From Marinifilum caeruleilacunae (GTDB lineage: Bacteria; Bacteroidota; Bacteroidia; Bacteroidales; Marinifilaceae), in contig NZ_RZNH01000021.1 in assembly GCF_013141825.1 (NCBI RefSeq), forward strand, positions 27,278 through 91,277: 64,000 nt of DNA, written 5' to 3'. The position numbers and the translations under genes are program-made. This document shows, one piece after another, positions 34,040 through 43,481 of this stretch. Under the pieces are notes generated by a model. The model saw only the letters and a list, made by a program, of their open reading frames with translations. It did not search any database and had not been told where the DNA came from. How positions within the stretch are numbered: the first letter of the stretch is position 1; each line of letters starts with the position of its first letter.

Positions 34040-36262
34040 TTATTGTGGTCTGTTTTCGAATGCACTGCCAAAAGTAAAATTTGGCTCGGCTCCCATCACA
34101 AACTTCAATGTTCCACCTTTCACTATATCCTTATGGGTGATAAATGATTTGTGGTATGATTTTCCATTCAATTCAACAGATTGAATGTAGATATTCTCAT
34201 CATTATTATTTTCGGTGGTAATTACTAAAGATCTGTTTCCTGCTAAGTTAATTTTAGCCTCACTAACCACCGGACTTCCAAAAACATAAACTCCATTGGC
34301 TGAATTTACCGGATAAAACCCAAGTGCCGAATAGATATACCAGGCCGACATTTGCCCGCAATCTTCATTTCCTGATAATCCATTTGGGGCATCGTGATAC
34401 AAAGTTTTAAGAATTTGACGAACCCTTTTCGCCGTTTTCCACTGCTGTCCTACAAATGCATATAAATAGGTTGTGTGGTGCCCAGGTTCGTTCCCATGGG
34501 CATACTGACCTATTAAACCTGAGATATCCGAAGATGCTTCTTCCCCAAGATCAGAACTAATGGTAAATAAAGAATCCAGTTTCTGAACAAATGCATCTTC
34601 ACCTCCAAAAAGATCAATTAAGCCATATGGATCATGAGGCACCAACCATGTGTATTGCCAGGCATTTCCCTCACAATAATCATCGGCGCGATGTTTGGAA
34701 TGTACAGGATCAAAAACTTCTCTAAATTCTCCCGAAGCAAGTTTGCCTCGCATAAAGCGAAGATCCTTATCGAAGTAATGAGTATAGGCTTTTGCTCTTT
34801 GTGAGAAATAATTGTAGTCTTCTGTTTTTCCCATCTTTTTCGCCATTGCTGCCACACACCAGTCATCAATGGCATATTCTAATCCAATTGCCACCGATTC
34901 GTGTATGGAATCAGCCGGAATAAAACCCATTTCTTTAACAAACTTCATCCCTTCAAAATCGAGCATGGAAGAAGCCTTTATCGCCTCAAATGCCAATTCT
35001 GCATCGAAGCCATCAAAGCCTTTTAGGTAAGCATCCACAATTACGGGTATGGCATGGTTTCCGATCATGGTATTGGTTTCGCTTCCCGATAAATGCCATA
35101 CTGGTAATTTGCCCTGCTTCTTATAAATCTCTAACATGGTATTCACCATATCGTTTACCTTATCGGCTTGGGTAATGGTAAATAAAGGGTGCAATGCCCT
35201 GTAGGTATCCCAAAGCGAAAACACAGTGTAATGCTCTACTTGCGAATTTACTACGCGATCGTCCACGCCAATATAATCGCCATTGTGATCGTTAAAAAGC
35301 GATGGAAAAAAGGCCGTATGATAAAGCGCGGTGTAGAATATTTTTTCATCAGAAGGATTGTTGAATTTTGCCTCAATGGCTAGTAATTCATCATTCCATT
35401 TTTTTTCGGCCGCCATTTTAACTTTATTAAAATCCCAGTGCGGAACTTCGGCTGTTAAATTGTTTTTTGCACCCTCAATACCAATCGGTGAAAGTGCTGT
35501 TTTGGCCATTAACTCATTTCCTTCTTCAAATTCAATCAGAAAGGTTCGAGGATTACTCCCATTGCTATACTTCGTCTCTAAAACATTTACACTCTTAATT
35601 TTTAAAGAAAACTGAGCATGAAAATACAATTTCTGGTTTTTCGACCAACCTTTTGAAAATCGATGGCCAGCAATGGTATAATCATCTATCTGTTCCAGTT
35701 TTCCATCAGTAAATTGATCCCATCCAATGCCCGAATGAAGGTCGATAATTAACTGTGCAGCATCATTATTCTTAAATGTGTACCTGTGAACCCCTACTCT
35801 TTCGGTGGCAGTTAATTCTGCAAACACATTGTATTTATCGATATGAATTGAATAATAGCCAGGCTGAACATGCTCATCGTCGTGAGTATACAAAGCAGTC
35901 CAATCTTCCATACCAATCTGATGCTTTGGTATAGAATCCAAAGCAACCGGCATAAATAACAGGTCGCCATAATCGCCAATGCCGGTTCCACTCAAATGTG
36001 TATGGGCAAATCCCGTAAGGGTTGAATCGGAATAATGATAGCCCGAACACCAATCCCATCCTTTAAAAACATTATTGGGTCCAAGTTGAACCATGCCAAA
36101 TGGAAGGTTTGCTCCCACAAAAACATGTCCATGACCTCCTGAGCCAATATATGGATCAACCTTATGGATATAGGAATTACTTTTTTGCCCGGTAGAAACA
36201 CATGAGAGCAAAATGAAAATAGGAAGCGTTAAAAAAATCCTGAATGCAAAATGTTTATTCAT
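34040..36262 (-). CDS. GH92 alpha-mannosidase, lipoprotein
   Basis: An enzyme of 740 residues with a lipoprotein signal (Cys21). GH92 hallmarks are VDPYIGSGGHGHVFVGANLPFGMVQ near the start, AHTHLSGTG, the FSLWDTYRALHPL helix of the (alpha/alpha)6 barrel and the C-terminal NEDCGQMSAWYI. GH92 enzymes are calcium-dependent exo-alpha-mannosidases that trim N-glycans and yeast mannan in Bacteroidota. The linkage preference cannot be told. It sits between GH20 and the transglutaminase gene with gaps of about 30 bp. Confidence 0.93.
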   Translation of the reverse strand: MNKHFAFRIFLTLPIFILLSCVSTGQKSNSYIHKVDPYIGSGGHGHVFVGANLPFGMVQLGPNNVFKGWDWCSGYHYSDSTLTGFAHTHLSGTGIGDYGDLLFMPVALDSIPKHQIGMEDWTALYTHDDEHVQPGYYSIHIDKYNVFAELTATERVGVHRYTFKNNDAAQLIIDLHSGIGWDQFTDGKLEQIDDYTIAGHRFSKGWSKNQKLYFHAQFSLKIKSVNVLETKYSNGSNPRTFLIEFEEGNELMAKTALSPIGIEGAKNNLTAEVPHWDFNKVKMAAEKKWNDELLAIEAKFNNPSDEKIFYTALYHTAFFPSLFNDHNGDYIGVDDRVVNSQVEHYTVFSLWDTYRALHPLFTITQADKVNDMVNTMLEIYKKQGKLPVWHLSGSETNTMIGNHAIPVIVDAYLKGFDGFDAELAFEAIKASSMLDFEGMKFVKEMGFIPADSIHESVAIGLEYAIDDWCVAAMAKKMGKTEDYNYFSQRAKAYTHYFDKDLRFMRGKLASGEFREVFDPVHSKHRADDYCEGNAWQYTWLVPHDPYGLIDLFGGEDAFVQKLDSLFTISSDLGEEASSDISGLIGQYAHGNEPGHHTTYLYAFVGQQWKTAKRVRQILKTLYHDAPNGLSGNEDCGQMSAWYIYSALGFYPVNSANGVYVFGSPVVSEAKINLAGNRSLVITTENNNDENIYIQSVELNGKSYHKSFITHKDIVKGGTLKFVMGAEPNFTFGSAFENRPQ

Positions 36263-36289
36263 GCTTAGTAATTTTAGTGTACAACTCGC

Positions 36290-38146
36290 CTATTCAGCTT
36301 TTGAGACGATTGCAGTTTTAAGATCATTAAACATTTCTCCTTTGTAGGCTCTTGCTTTAATTTCACCTTCTTTTTTTACCACAAATGGTTCTGTGTAAAG
36401 CAATGAATTTCTTGTAGGAACACTTCCGTCGAGTGTATAAAAAATTTCTACCCCGTCGTGCGGATATGCCAACTGCAAATTCACAGTGGTGGTATCGGTC
36501 AATTCAATTTTCTCTTTTAATCCTTCTACAGCCGGTATGTAATAGTAAATACCCATTTCATCCAGGCGAGAATAGTGTTTGTTGATTCGATGCGAAAAAT
36601 CTTTAAAGTTCTTTTGCTCTTTTGCTGTCCATGCCGTTTCGGCCAAAGGAATTAAACGTGGAAAAGCCTGGTACTGTAAACGCTTAAAACTTGGAATCCA
36701 CTCCGACCAAAGATTGGCCTGTACGCCCAAAACATGCTTGCTTTGTTCTGGAGTTAAATCTGCCGGCACAGGTTCGTAGGCATATATTTTTTCGATTGGA
36801 TTGTGATCATTTAAATAATCGTAATAATAGGCTGAAGTGGTAGTTACAACCACATCGTTCCCTTTTTGGGCAGCAATTTTTGGCGATTGTGGCGCCCAGT
36901 GTCGCCACCACATTACAGTCGCATCTTTGCTTAATCCACCTTCAATAATTTCATCCCAACCCAATAATTGTTTTCCTCGGGATTGAAGGAATTTTTCGAT
37001 TCGACGATTAAAATGAGATTGTAACTCATGTTCGTTCGATAATTTATGCTTTTTAATTTCGGCCTGACATTTCGGACATTCCTGCCATGATTCGATTCTT
37101 ACTTCGTCACCTCCAATATGTACATATTTGCAAGGGAATAATTCAACCACCTCTGCCAAAATATTTTCCATGAATTCATAAGTAGTCTCCTTACCCAAAC
37201 AAGCCGGAGTTGAAAACACTTTGCCCCAACCTGCTTCACCTGTACAGGATAAGAACAGGTAATTATCAATTGCAGATTTAAAATGTCCCGGCATATCTAT
37301 TTCGGGCACAACCGTAATGCATCTCTCATCAGCGTAAGCTATAATTTCTTTAATTTGTTCCTGGCTAAAGAATCCTCCATACTCTTTTTTACCATTGCTT
37401 TCGCGATAATTTTTCGGATCGATTTGATACAGCTCATTTTCTTTTGCAAGATTCATACAAACGGTATCCTGATTGTTTTCAATTCTCCAGGCCCCTTTCT
37501 CGGTAAGCAACGGGTATTTCTTAATCTCGATGCGCCACCCCTGATCATCGGTAAGGTGCATATGATAGGTATTCAATTTATACAGAGCCATATAGTCTAA
37601 AAACTCTTTTACCTCATCTACAGTAAAGAAGTGGCGGCTAAAATCCATGTGCATTCCACGCCACGAAAAACGAGGCTCATCTTCAACAGTACAACACGGA
37701 ACAAACCATTCGGCATCAACAACACTTTTGCTTTCTATCTGCTCTGGCAACAGTTGACGAATGGTTTGAACTGCATTAAAAAATCCAGATTCACTCGAAG
37801 CTTTTACTAAAATTTGTTTACTCGTAACTTCAATTCGATAGGCTTCAGTTTTCAAGCCTTCTGCCTTCGTAAAATGCAGGTCACCAAACTCATTAGCACC
37901 AGAGACATCTACTTGAATTCCTGCCGCAGCACTCAGCATATTTCCCAGATAGTTTACTGCTTTTCTTGCATCTTCATCTTTAATGGTAATACTTGTTTTA
38001 GACTGAAAACGAAATGAACTCTCATGAAGTTCGAACGAAACCGGTTTTGGTATAAGTGAAATTTGTTTCTGCGTAAAATTTGGATTGGAGCATGATGCAA
38101 AAAGCAAGATCATCATGAGCGGAATAATAAGAAAATGTGTCTTCAT
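36290..38146 (-). CDS. GH20 beta-N-acetylhexosaminidase, lipoprotein
   Basis: An enzyme of 618 residues with a lipoprotein signal (Cys19). A GH20b N-terminal domain (about 30-140) precedes the catalytic barrel, which shows WRGMHMDFSRHF, HLTDDQGWRIEIK and the catalytic pair Asp347-Glu348 in HIGGDEV. The C-terminal region resembles a FN3-like or chitobiase C-terminal domain (IFYTLDGSVPTRNS). It removes terminal beta-linked GlcNAc or GalNAc by substrate-assisted catalysis. First gene of the GH20-GH92-transglutaminase operon; with GH92 it suggests degradation of N-glycans or other glycoprotein glycans. Confidence 0.94.
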   Translation of the reverse strand: MKTHFLIIPLMMILLFASCSNPNFTQKQISLIPKPVSFELHESSFRFQSKTSITIKDEDARKAVNYLGNMLSAAAGIQVDVSGANEFGDLHFTKAEGLKTEAYRIEVTSKQILVKASSESGFFNAVQTIRQLLPEQIESKSVVDAEWFVPCCTVEDEPRFSWRGMHMDFSRHFFTVDEVKEFLDYMALYKLNTYHMHLTDDQGWRIEIKKYPLLTEKGAWRIENNQDTVCMNLAKENELYQIDPKNYRESNGKKEYGGFFSQEQIKEIIAYADERCITVVPEIDMPGHFKSAIDNYLFLSCTGEAGWGKVFSTPACLGKETTYEFMENILAEVVELFPCKYVHIGGDEVRIESWQECPKCQAEIKKHKLSNEHELQSHFNRRIEKFLQSRGKQLLGWDEIIEGGLSKDATVMWWRHWAPQSPKIAAQKGNDVVVTTTSAYYYDYLNDHNPIEKIYAYEPVPADLTPEQSKHVLGVQANLWSEWIPSFKRLQYQAFPRLIPLAETAWTAKEQKNFKDFSHRINKHYSRLDEMGIYYYIPAVEGLKEKIELTDTTTVNLQLAYPHDGVEIFYTLDGSVPTRNSLLYTEPFVVKKEGEIKARAYKGEMFNDLKTAIVSKAE

Positions 38147-38596
38147 GGAAGTATAGTTTGGTACGGAATCACAATTATAAAATATTAGAATTAAAAAACA
38201 TAACTTCTTTCAAAATAAAGACAATTCGAAAATACTTGGTTTCACGATAAGACAAAATAGATCCTCTAAATTCTGATCGATTCAAAATTGCACCACTACT
38301 GGTTAAAAGAAACAGATCACATCCAGTTTTATTTCGAAAAATCACTTTTACACAAACAAATTATTTAAAAGCAATACAAATAAGCGCTAAGATATTTGAG
38401 CATAAATAACAGCGAACGATTAGTAAACACAAATCACTTAGTGTACTTTTTACAATTTATAAAGCGAATTCGATTGCAGAAAATTAAAATTCTCTTTTTG
38501 TCAATATCAAAAAAGGTCTTACATTAGCATCAAAATATACTTAGTGTAGTTTTTACACAACCAATTTTAAGCCCTAACATTTCGACAATTACAACA
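38147..38596. promoter_or_regulatory. Divergent control region with two repeated operator sites
   Basis: This region lies between divergently transcribed GH20 and the Nudix-type regulator. It carries TTAGTGTACTTTTTACAA (38438-38455) and TTAGTGTAGTTTTTACACAA (38541-38560); the second is a near-perfect inverted repeat of TTgTGTA halves. Operators of this TGTA-n-TACA type are typical for NrtR/AraR-like regulators. Confidence 0.65.
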
Positions 38597-39337
38597 ATGA
38601 CAAATCGAATTCTAAATGATTATATATCTGTAGACTGTGTAATATTTGGCTACAACGACAATGAACTTCAGGTTCTGCTTGTAGAACGAACACTTACTAA
38701 GGAATCTACAAAAGAAATTGAATTCACAGATCTTACCTTAACGGGAAATCATATTTATGAGGATGAAACCATTGAAGATGCTGCTTATCGTGTTTTATAT
38801 GACCGAACCGGCCTCGACAATGTTTACCTCGAACAGTTCAAAGCATTTGCACATCCCAATCGATTAAAAAAAGAAAAAGACAGAAAATGGTTGATTCACG
38901 ATGGACGTGATCCTGAACAACGAATTGTGTCCATCGGTTTCTTTTCCCTGATTTCGACTCGCAACATTATCGTGGAATCGAAATGCGGGATTGCAAAGTG
39001 GGTTCCATTATCGGAAATAGGAGAACTGGCCTTCGATCACAATCAGATTGTTGAGGAAGCTTTAAAAGCATTGCGCAGCAAAATTAAGCACGAACCAATT
39101 GGATTCGAACTCCTTCCAGAAAAATTTACACTTACCGAATTACAACATGTATATGAAGTGATCCTGGGAACAGAATTGGACAAGAGGAATTTTAGAAAGA
39201 AAATTGGAAGAATGAAATACCTGGTTCCTTTAGATGAAAAACAAAAAGGAGTAGCACACAAACCTGCCCGATTATACATGTTTAGTCGTGATGTGTACGA
39301 AAAAACCAGGAAAGAAATGTTTGATTTCACAGTTTAA
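38597..39337 (+). CDS. Nudix-fold transcriptional regulator (NrtR/AraR-like)
   Basis: A protein of 246 residues with an N-terminal Nudix domain (about 10-145) and a C-terminal winged helix (FTLTELQHVYEVILGTELDKRNFRKKI, about 177-203). The Nudix box region, GNHIYEDETIEDAAYRVLYDRTGL, has lost the REUxEE glutamates, so hydrolysis is unlikely and ligand sensing is expected. Relatives in Bacteroidota repress or activate pentose and glucoside genes. It stands first in the beta-glucan operon, is stop-start coupled (TAATG) to the GPH symporter, and two matching operators lie in its own upstream region. Confidence 0.85.
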   Translation: MTNRILNDYISVDCVIFGYNDNELQVLLVERTLTKESTKEIEFTDLTLTGNHIYEDETIEDAAYRVLYDRTGLDNVYLEQFKAFAHPNRLKKEKDRKWLIHDGRDPEQRIVSIGFFSLISTRNIIVESKCGIAKWVPLSEIGELAFDHNQIVEEALKALRSKIKHEPIGFELLPEKFTLTELQHVYEVILGTELDKRNFRKKIGRMKYLVPLDEKQKGVAHKPARLYMFSRDVYEKTRKEMFDFTV

Positions 39338-40947
39338 TGCCCATGAACAATACCTCTAAAATATCGATTCGCGAAAAAGTTGGTTATGCTTTGGGTGATG
39401 GTGCTGCCAATATCGCCTGGCGTGGTGTAGCCACCTTCCTGTTTATATTTTATACGGATGTGTTCGGTATTGGTCCGGCTGTAGTTGGCGTTTTAATGCT
39501 GGTAGCACGTTCATCGGATGGAATAAGTGATGTTTTAATGGGCATTGCAGGCGACAGAACCAATACCAGATATGGAAAATTCCGTCCCTGGATTTTATTT
39601 ACCGCCATTCCCCTTGCGGTGATTTTATCATTGCTATTTACTTCGCCAAAGCTATCGGATACAGGTAAAATTATCTATGCCTATACCACCTATATTCTGT
39701 TTACACTGATTTACACTGCCAACAATATTCCATATGGTGCTTTAATGGCTGTAATGACTGGTGATGACAAGGAGAGAACCAGTATTGGATCGTACAGAAT
39801 GGTTGGTGCTTTTGCAGGAGGAATGCTGGTGCAGGGAGCCTTGCTTTTTCTTGTGGCGCACTTTGGAAATATCAATCCAAATATCACCCTCAAGGAATTG
39901 GAAAGTGAAAAATACCAACTAGTTATTTCGGCCCCAACAGATGTTGAAAATGTAAACATTAAAACCAAAGATGGTATTGCCAATTTTGTTTGGGATACCA
40001 AATTGGTACAGGACAGCACTCCTTCGAAGAACAAAAGCTTTAGTATTGAAGCAAATAAGGAATATGCCTTTATCGTAAGTGGTGAAAGCAATCTAGACAA
40101 AGACAAAATCATTGTTATCGACCAAAAAAGTGGTTACAGTAATTCTATATACCTGATGTCAGGATTCCTGGCTGTTTTCATGCTGATTACCTTTTTAAGC
40201 ACCAAAGAACGAATTCATCCGCCAAAAGAACAGCAAAATAACCTGTGGAAAGATTTAAAAGATCTTGTTCAAAATAAACCCTGGTTGGTTCTACTTACAA
40301 TAGGCTTACTTTTTAGCATTTACAATTCGATAAAGCAAGGCATTGTAGTCATCTATTTCACACATTATTTGCACAACCAGTTGTTGGCGGCATCCTTTAT
40401 GGTGGCCTTAATGATTGCATCAATTGCAGGTGCCATGATTACCGCTCCTTTGAGTAAAAGAATGGGCAAAAAACGCTTATTCATTCAAGCATTGGTGTTC
40501 TCAGGCGTAACAAATGCAGCCATATTTTTCTGCGGTCCTAACGATACAGCAGCCATTTTTACTTTAGGGATTGTATCGGAATTTGCAGCAGCAATATTCC
40601 CAACCCTATTCTTTGCCATGTTGGGTGACGCTGCCGATTATTCGGAATTTAAAAATGGTCGACGTGCAACCGGCCTGATTTACTCAGCAGGTTCTTTTGC
40701 CACCAAATTTGGAGGTGGAGTAGCCGGTGCAATTATTGGTTTTATACTGGCGGCATTTCATTACAACGGACAAGATCATACAGCCATACAAGGAGCCATT
40801 CCTGGCATCAAAATGCTTATGAGTTGGGTTCCGGCACTTATTGCAATACTGGGCGCAATATTTATGAGCATATATCCATTGAACCAAAATAAAATGAACG
40901 AAATAACTACTGAATTAAGTAGAAGAAGACTTGTAGAAGGAAATTAA
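39337..40947 (+). CDS. GPH-family sugar:cation symporter
   Basis: A protein of 536 residues of the glycoside-pentoside-hexuronide group. Signature stretches are KVGYALGDGAANIAWRG, ARSSDGISDVLMGIAGDRT and TRYGKFRPWILF near the N terminus, and EFAAAIFPTLFFAMLGDAADYSE in the second half. An insert of about 80 polar residues (about 185-270, including SAPTDVENVNI) between the two six-helix halves is larger than usual. It should import the disaccharide used by the following phosphorylase, probably cellobiose, with a proton or sodium. The start overlaps the regulator stop as TAATG. Confidence 0.88.
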   Translation: MPMNNTSKISIREKVGYALGDGAANIAWRGVATFLFIFYTDVFGIGPAVVGVLMLVARSSDGISDVLMGIAGDRTNTRYGKFRPWILFTAIPLAVILSLLFTSPKLSDTGKIIYAYTTYILFTLIYTANNIPYGALMAVMTGDDKERTSIGSYRMVGAFAGGMLVQGALLFLVAHFGNINPNITLKELESEKYQLVISAPTDVENVNIKTKDGIANFVWDTKLVQDSTPSKNKSFSIEANKEYAFIVSGESNLDKDKIIVIDQKSGYSNSIYLMSGFLAVFMLITFLSTKERIHPPKEQQNNLWKDLKDLVQNKPWLVLLTIGLLFSIYNSIKQGIVVIYFTHYLHNQLLAASFMVALMIASIAGAMITAPLSKRMGKKRLFIQALVFSGVTNAAIFFCGPNDTAAIFTLGIVSEFAAAIFPTLFFAMLGDAADYSEFKNGRRATGLIYSAGSFATKFGGGVAGAIIGFILAAFHYNGQDHTAIQGAIPGIKMLMSWVPALIAILGAIFMSIYPLNQNKMNEITTELSRRRLVEGN

Positions 40948-41019
40948 GAAACTGTTGATTTTTATTGAACGGATAATCTGAAACAGTCTCAAAAAAAGTA
41001 AACATTTAAACAAATAATT

Positions 41020-43449
41020 ATGCAGTACGGTTTCTTTGATGATACCAATAGAGAGTACGTAATTAACTCACCAAAAACACCATTCCCATGGATTAATTAC
41101 CTGGGAAACAAGGATTTTTTCGGGTTGATTTCAAATACAGCGGGAGGATATACATTCTACAAAGATGCCAAATTCCGTAGATTGACAAGATATCGATATA
41201 ATAATGTTCCTATTGATACTGGTGGACGATATTATTACCTGAAAGATGAAGAGACGATTTGGAATCCAGGCTTTAAACCAAGTCAAACCAAACTTGATCA
41301 TTACGAGTGCAGACATGGTTTGGGTTACACCCGGTTTTTAAGTCAGAAAAACGGAGTTTCATCTAACCTGTTATGCTTCATCCCACTTGATTACATGGGT
41401 GAAGTACACCTGTTGAAGCTACAGAATGATTCTAATAAAATCAAAAAGATAAAACTCTTCTCTTTTGCTGAGTGGTGCCTGTGGAATGCCGAGGATGACA
41501 TGGCCAATTTCCAAAGAAACCTGTCGACAGGCGAAGTGGAAGTTGAAGGCTCGACCATCTACCACAAAACGGAATACAAAGAGCGACGCAATCATTTTGC
41601 ATTCTTCTCTGCCAATGTAAAAATAGATGGTTTTGATACCGATCGCGAAAGCTTTATTGGCATGCACAACGGATTTAATAATCCTGAAGTGGTGGAAAAT
41701 GGAAATTCCAAAAACAGCATTGCCCATGGTTGGTCGCCAATTGCATCCCATTATATCGAAATAGAACTACAGCCTGGCGAAGAAAAAGATTTTGTTTTTA
41801 TTCTGGCTTATGTGGAGAATGAAAAAGATGACAAATGGAGTTCAAAAGCAGTAATCAATAAGAGTAAGGCATACAAAATGATGGAGCAGTTTGATTCATC
41901 GAAGAAGGTGCTTGCTGCCTTTGAGGAGCTTCAGAACTATTGGTCGAAATTGCTGGATACATTCCAACTGGAAAGCAATGAACCTAAGCTTAACCGCATG
42001 GTAAATATCTGGAACCAATACCAGTGCATGGTTACTTTTAACATGTCGAGAAGTGCCAGCTTTTTCGAAAGCGGTATCGGACGAGGAATGGGTTTCAGAG
42101 ATTCCAACCAGGATTTAATCGGGTTTGTACACCAGGTTCCGGAATTGGCAAAAGAAAGAATACTGGACATTGCTGCCACCCAATTCGAAGATGGTGGATG
42201 CTACCACCAATATCAGCCTTTAACAAAAATGGGTAATCATGCCTTGGGTGGAGATTTTAATGATGATCCGCTGTGGTTGATCCTATCGGTTACATCTTAT
42301 ATCAAGGAAACTGGCGATTTTGGTATACTCGATGAACAAGTTCCTTTCGATAATGATGAAAGCAAAGCCAAAAGTCTGTTTCATCATTTGCATGTTTCTT
42401 TTTACCATGTGGTAAATAATTTAGGTCCTAACCAATTGCCATTAATTGGTCGTGCCGACTGGAATGACTGTTTAAACCTGAATTGTTTCTCGGAAAATCC
42501 GAACGAATCCTTCCAAACAACAGGAAATAAAAAAGGCAATACGGCAGAATCGCTCATGATTGCAGGTCTGTTTGTGGTCTACGGAAAAGAGTATGTAAAA
42601 CTGTGCAATCAAATTGGTAAAGGTGAAGATGCAAAAACAGCCCAGATCCATATCGATAAGATGATTGAAGCGGTAAAAAGCAAAGGCTGGGATGGCGAAT
42701 GGTATTTAAGAGCCTACGATTACTTTGGCAACAAGGTAGGTTCGAATGAAAATGAAGAAGGTAAAATTTTTATAGAATCCCAAGGCTGGTGCACCATGGC
42801 CGAAATTGGAGCAGATGAAGGGATGCCGGAAAAAGCACTGAACAGCGTTAAAAAAATGTTGGATACACCCTATGGAATTGTATTAAATAATCCTGCTTTT
42901 ACGGAGTACCGAATTGAATATGGTGAAATCTCTACTTATCCTGCCGGATATAAGGAGAATGCTGGAATTTTCTGCCACAACAACCCTTGGATTATCATTG
43001 GAGAAACCCTTTTGGGAAGAGGAGATCAGGCTTGGGATTATTTCAAGAAAATTTGCCCTGCCTACCTCGAAGAAATTAGTGAACTGCACAAGGTGGAACC
43101 ATACATCTATTGCCAGATGATTGCCGGGAAAGATGCGCATAAGCCAGGAGAAGGCAAAAACAGTTGGTTAACCGGAACTGCTGCATGGAACTATTATACA
43201 ATTACCCAATACATTCTAGGCATACAACCCGATTACAATGGTTTAAGAATTGACCCTTGTATTCCTTCTAACTGGAAAGAATTTAAGGTGATTAGAAAGT
43301 TTAGAAATGCTACCTACAATATCAACATTTACAATCCAAATGGAAATTGTAAAGGGATTAATTCTCTCTCAATTAATGGAATAGAAATTACTGGTAATCT
43401 TATTCCGGTTCATCCTGAAGGAAATTACCAGATTGATGTTCACATGTAA
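41020..43449 (+). CDS. Cellobiose phosphorylase (GH94)
   Basis: An intracellular enzyme of 809 residues without a signal peptide. Sequence blocks [49 protein letters not shown] and [13 protein letters not shown] are the strongly conserved ones of GH94 cellobiose phosphorylases. The acid residue is the second Asp of RADWND (Asp483). The reaction is cellobiose + phosphate to glucose 1-phosphate + glucose, saving one ATP. A related beta-glucobiose such as laminaribiose is a less likely substrate. Its place behind the GPH symporter and before the SusC/D pair makes it the last step of the pathway. Confidence 0.93.
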   Translation: MQYGFFDDTNREYVINSPKTPFPWINYLGNKDFFGLISNTAGGYTFYKDAKFRRLTRYRYNNVPIDTGGRYYYLKDEETIWNPGFKPSQTKLDHYECRHGLGYTRFLSQKNGVSSNLLCFIPLDYMGEVHLLKLQNDSNKIKKIKLFSFAEWCLWNAEDDMANFQRNLSTGEVEVEGSTIYHKTEYKERRNHFAFFSANVKIDGFDTDRESFIGMHNGFNNPEVVENGNSKNSIAHGWSPIASHYIEIELQPGEEKDFVFILAYVENEKDDKWSSKAVINKSKAYKMMEQFDSSKKVLAAFEELQNYWSKLLDTFQLESNEPKLNRMVNIWNQYQCMVTFNMSRSASFFESGIGRGMGFRDSNQDLIGFVHQVPELAKERILDIAATQFEDGGCYHQYQPLTKMGNHALGGDFNDDPLWLILSVTSYIKETGDFGILDEQVPFDNDESKAKSLFHHLHVSFYHVVNNLGPNQLPLIGRADWNDCLNLNCFSENPNESFQTTGNKKGNTAESLMIAGLFVVYGKEYVKLCNQIGKGEDAKTAQIHIDKMIEAVKSKGWDGEWYLRAYDYFGNKVGSNENEEGKIFIESQGWCTMAEIGADEGMPEKALNSVKKMLDTPYGIVLNNPAFTEYRIEYGEISTYPAGYKENAGIFCHNNPWIIIGETLLGRGDQAWDYFKKICPAYLEEISELHKVEPYIYCQMIAGKDAHKPGEGKNSWLTGTAAWNYYTITQYILGIQPDYNGLRIDPCIPSNWKEFKVIRKFRNATYNINIYNPNGNCKGINSLSINGIEITGNLIPVHPEGNYQIDVHM

Positions 43450-43481
43450 TTTATGCTCCACCTAACCCAAAATGATACCCT

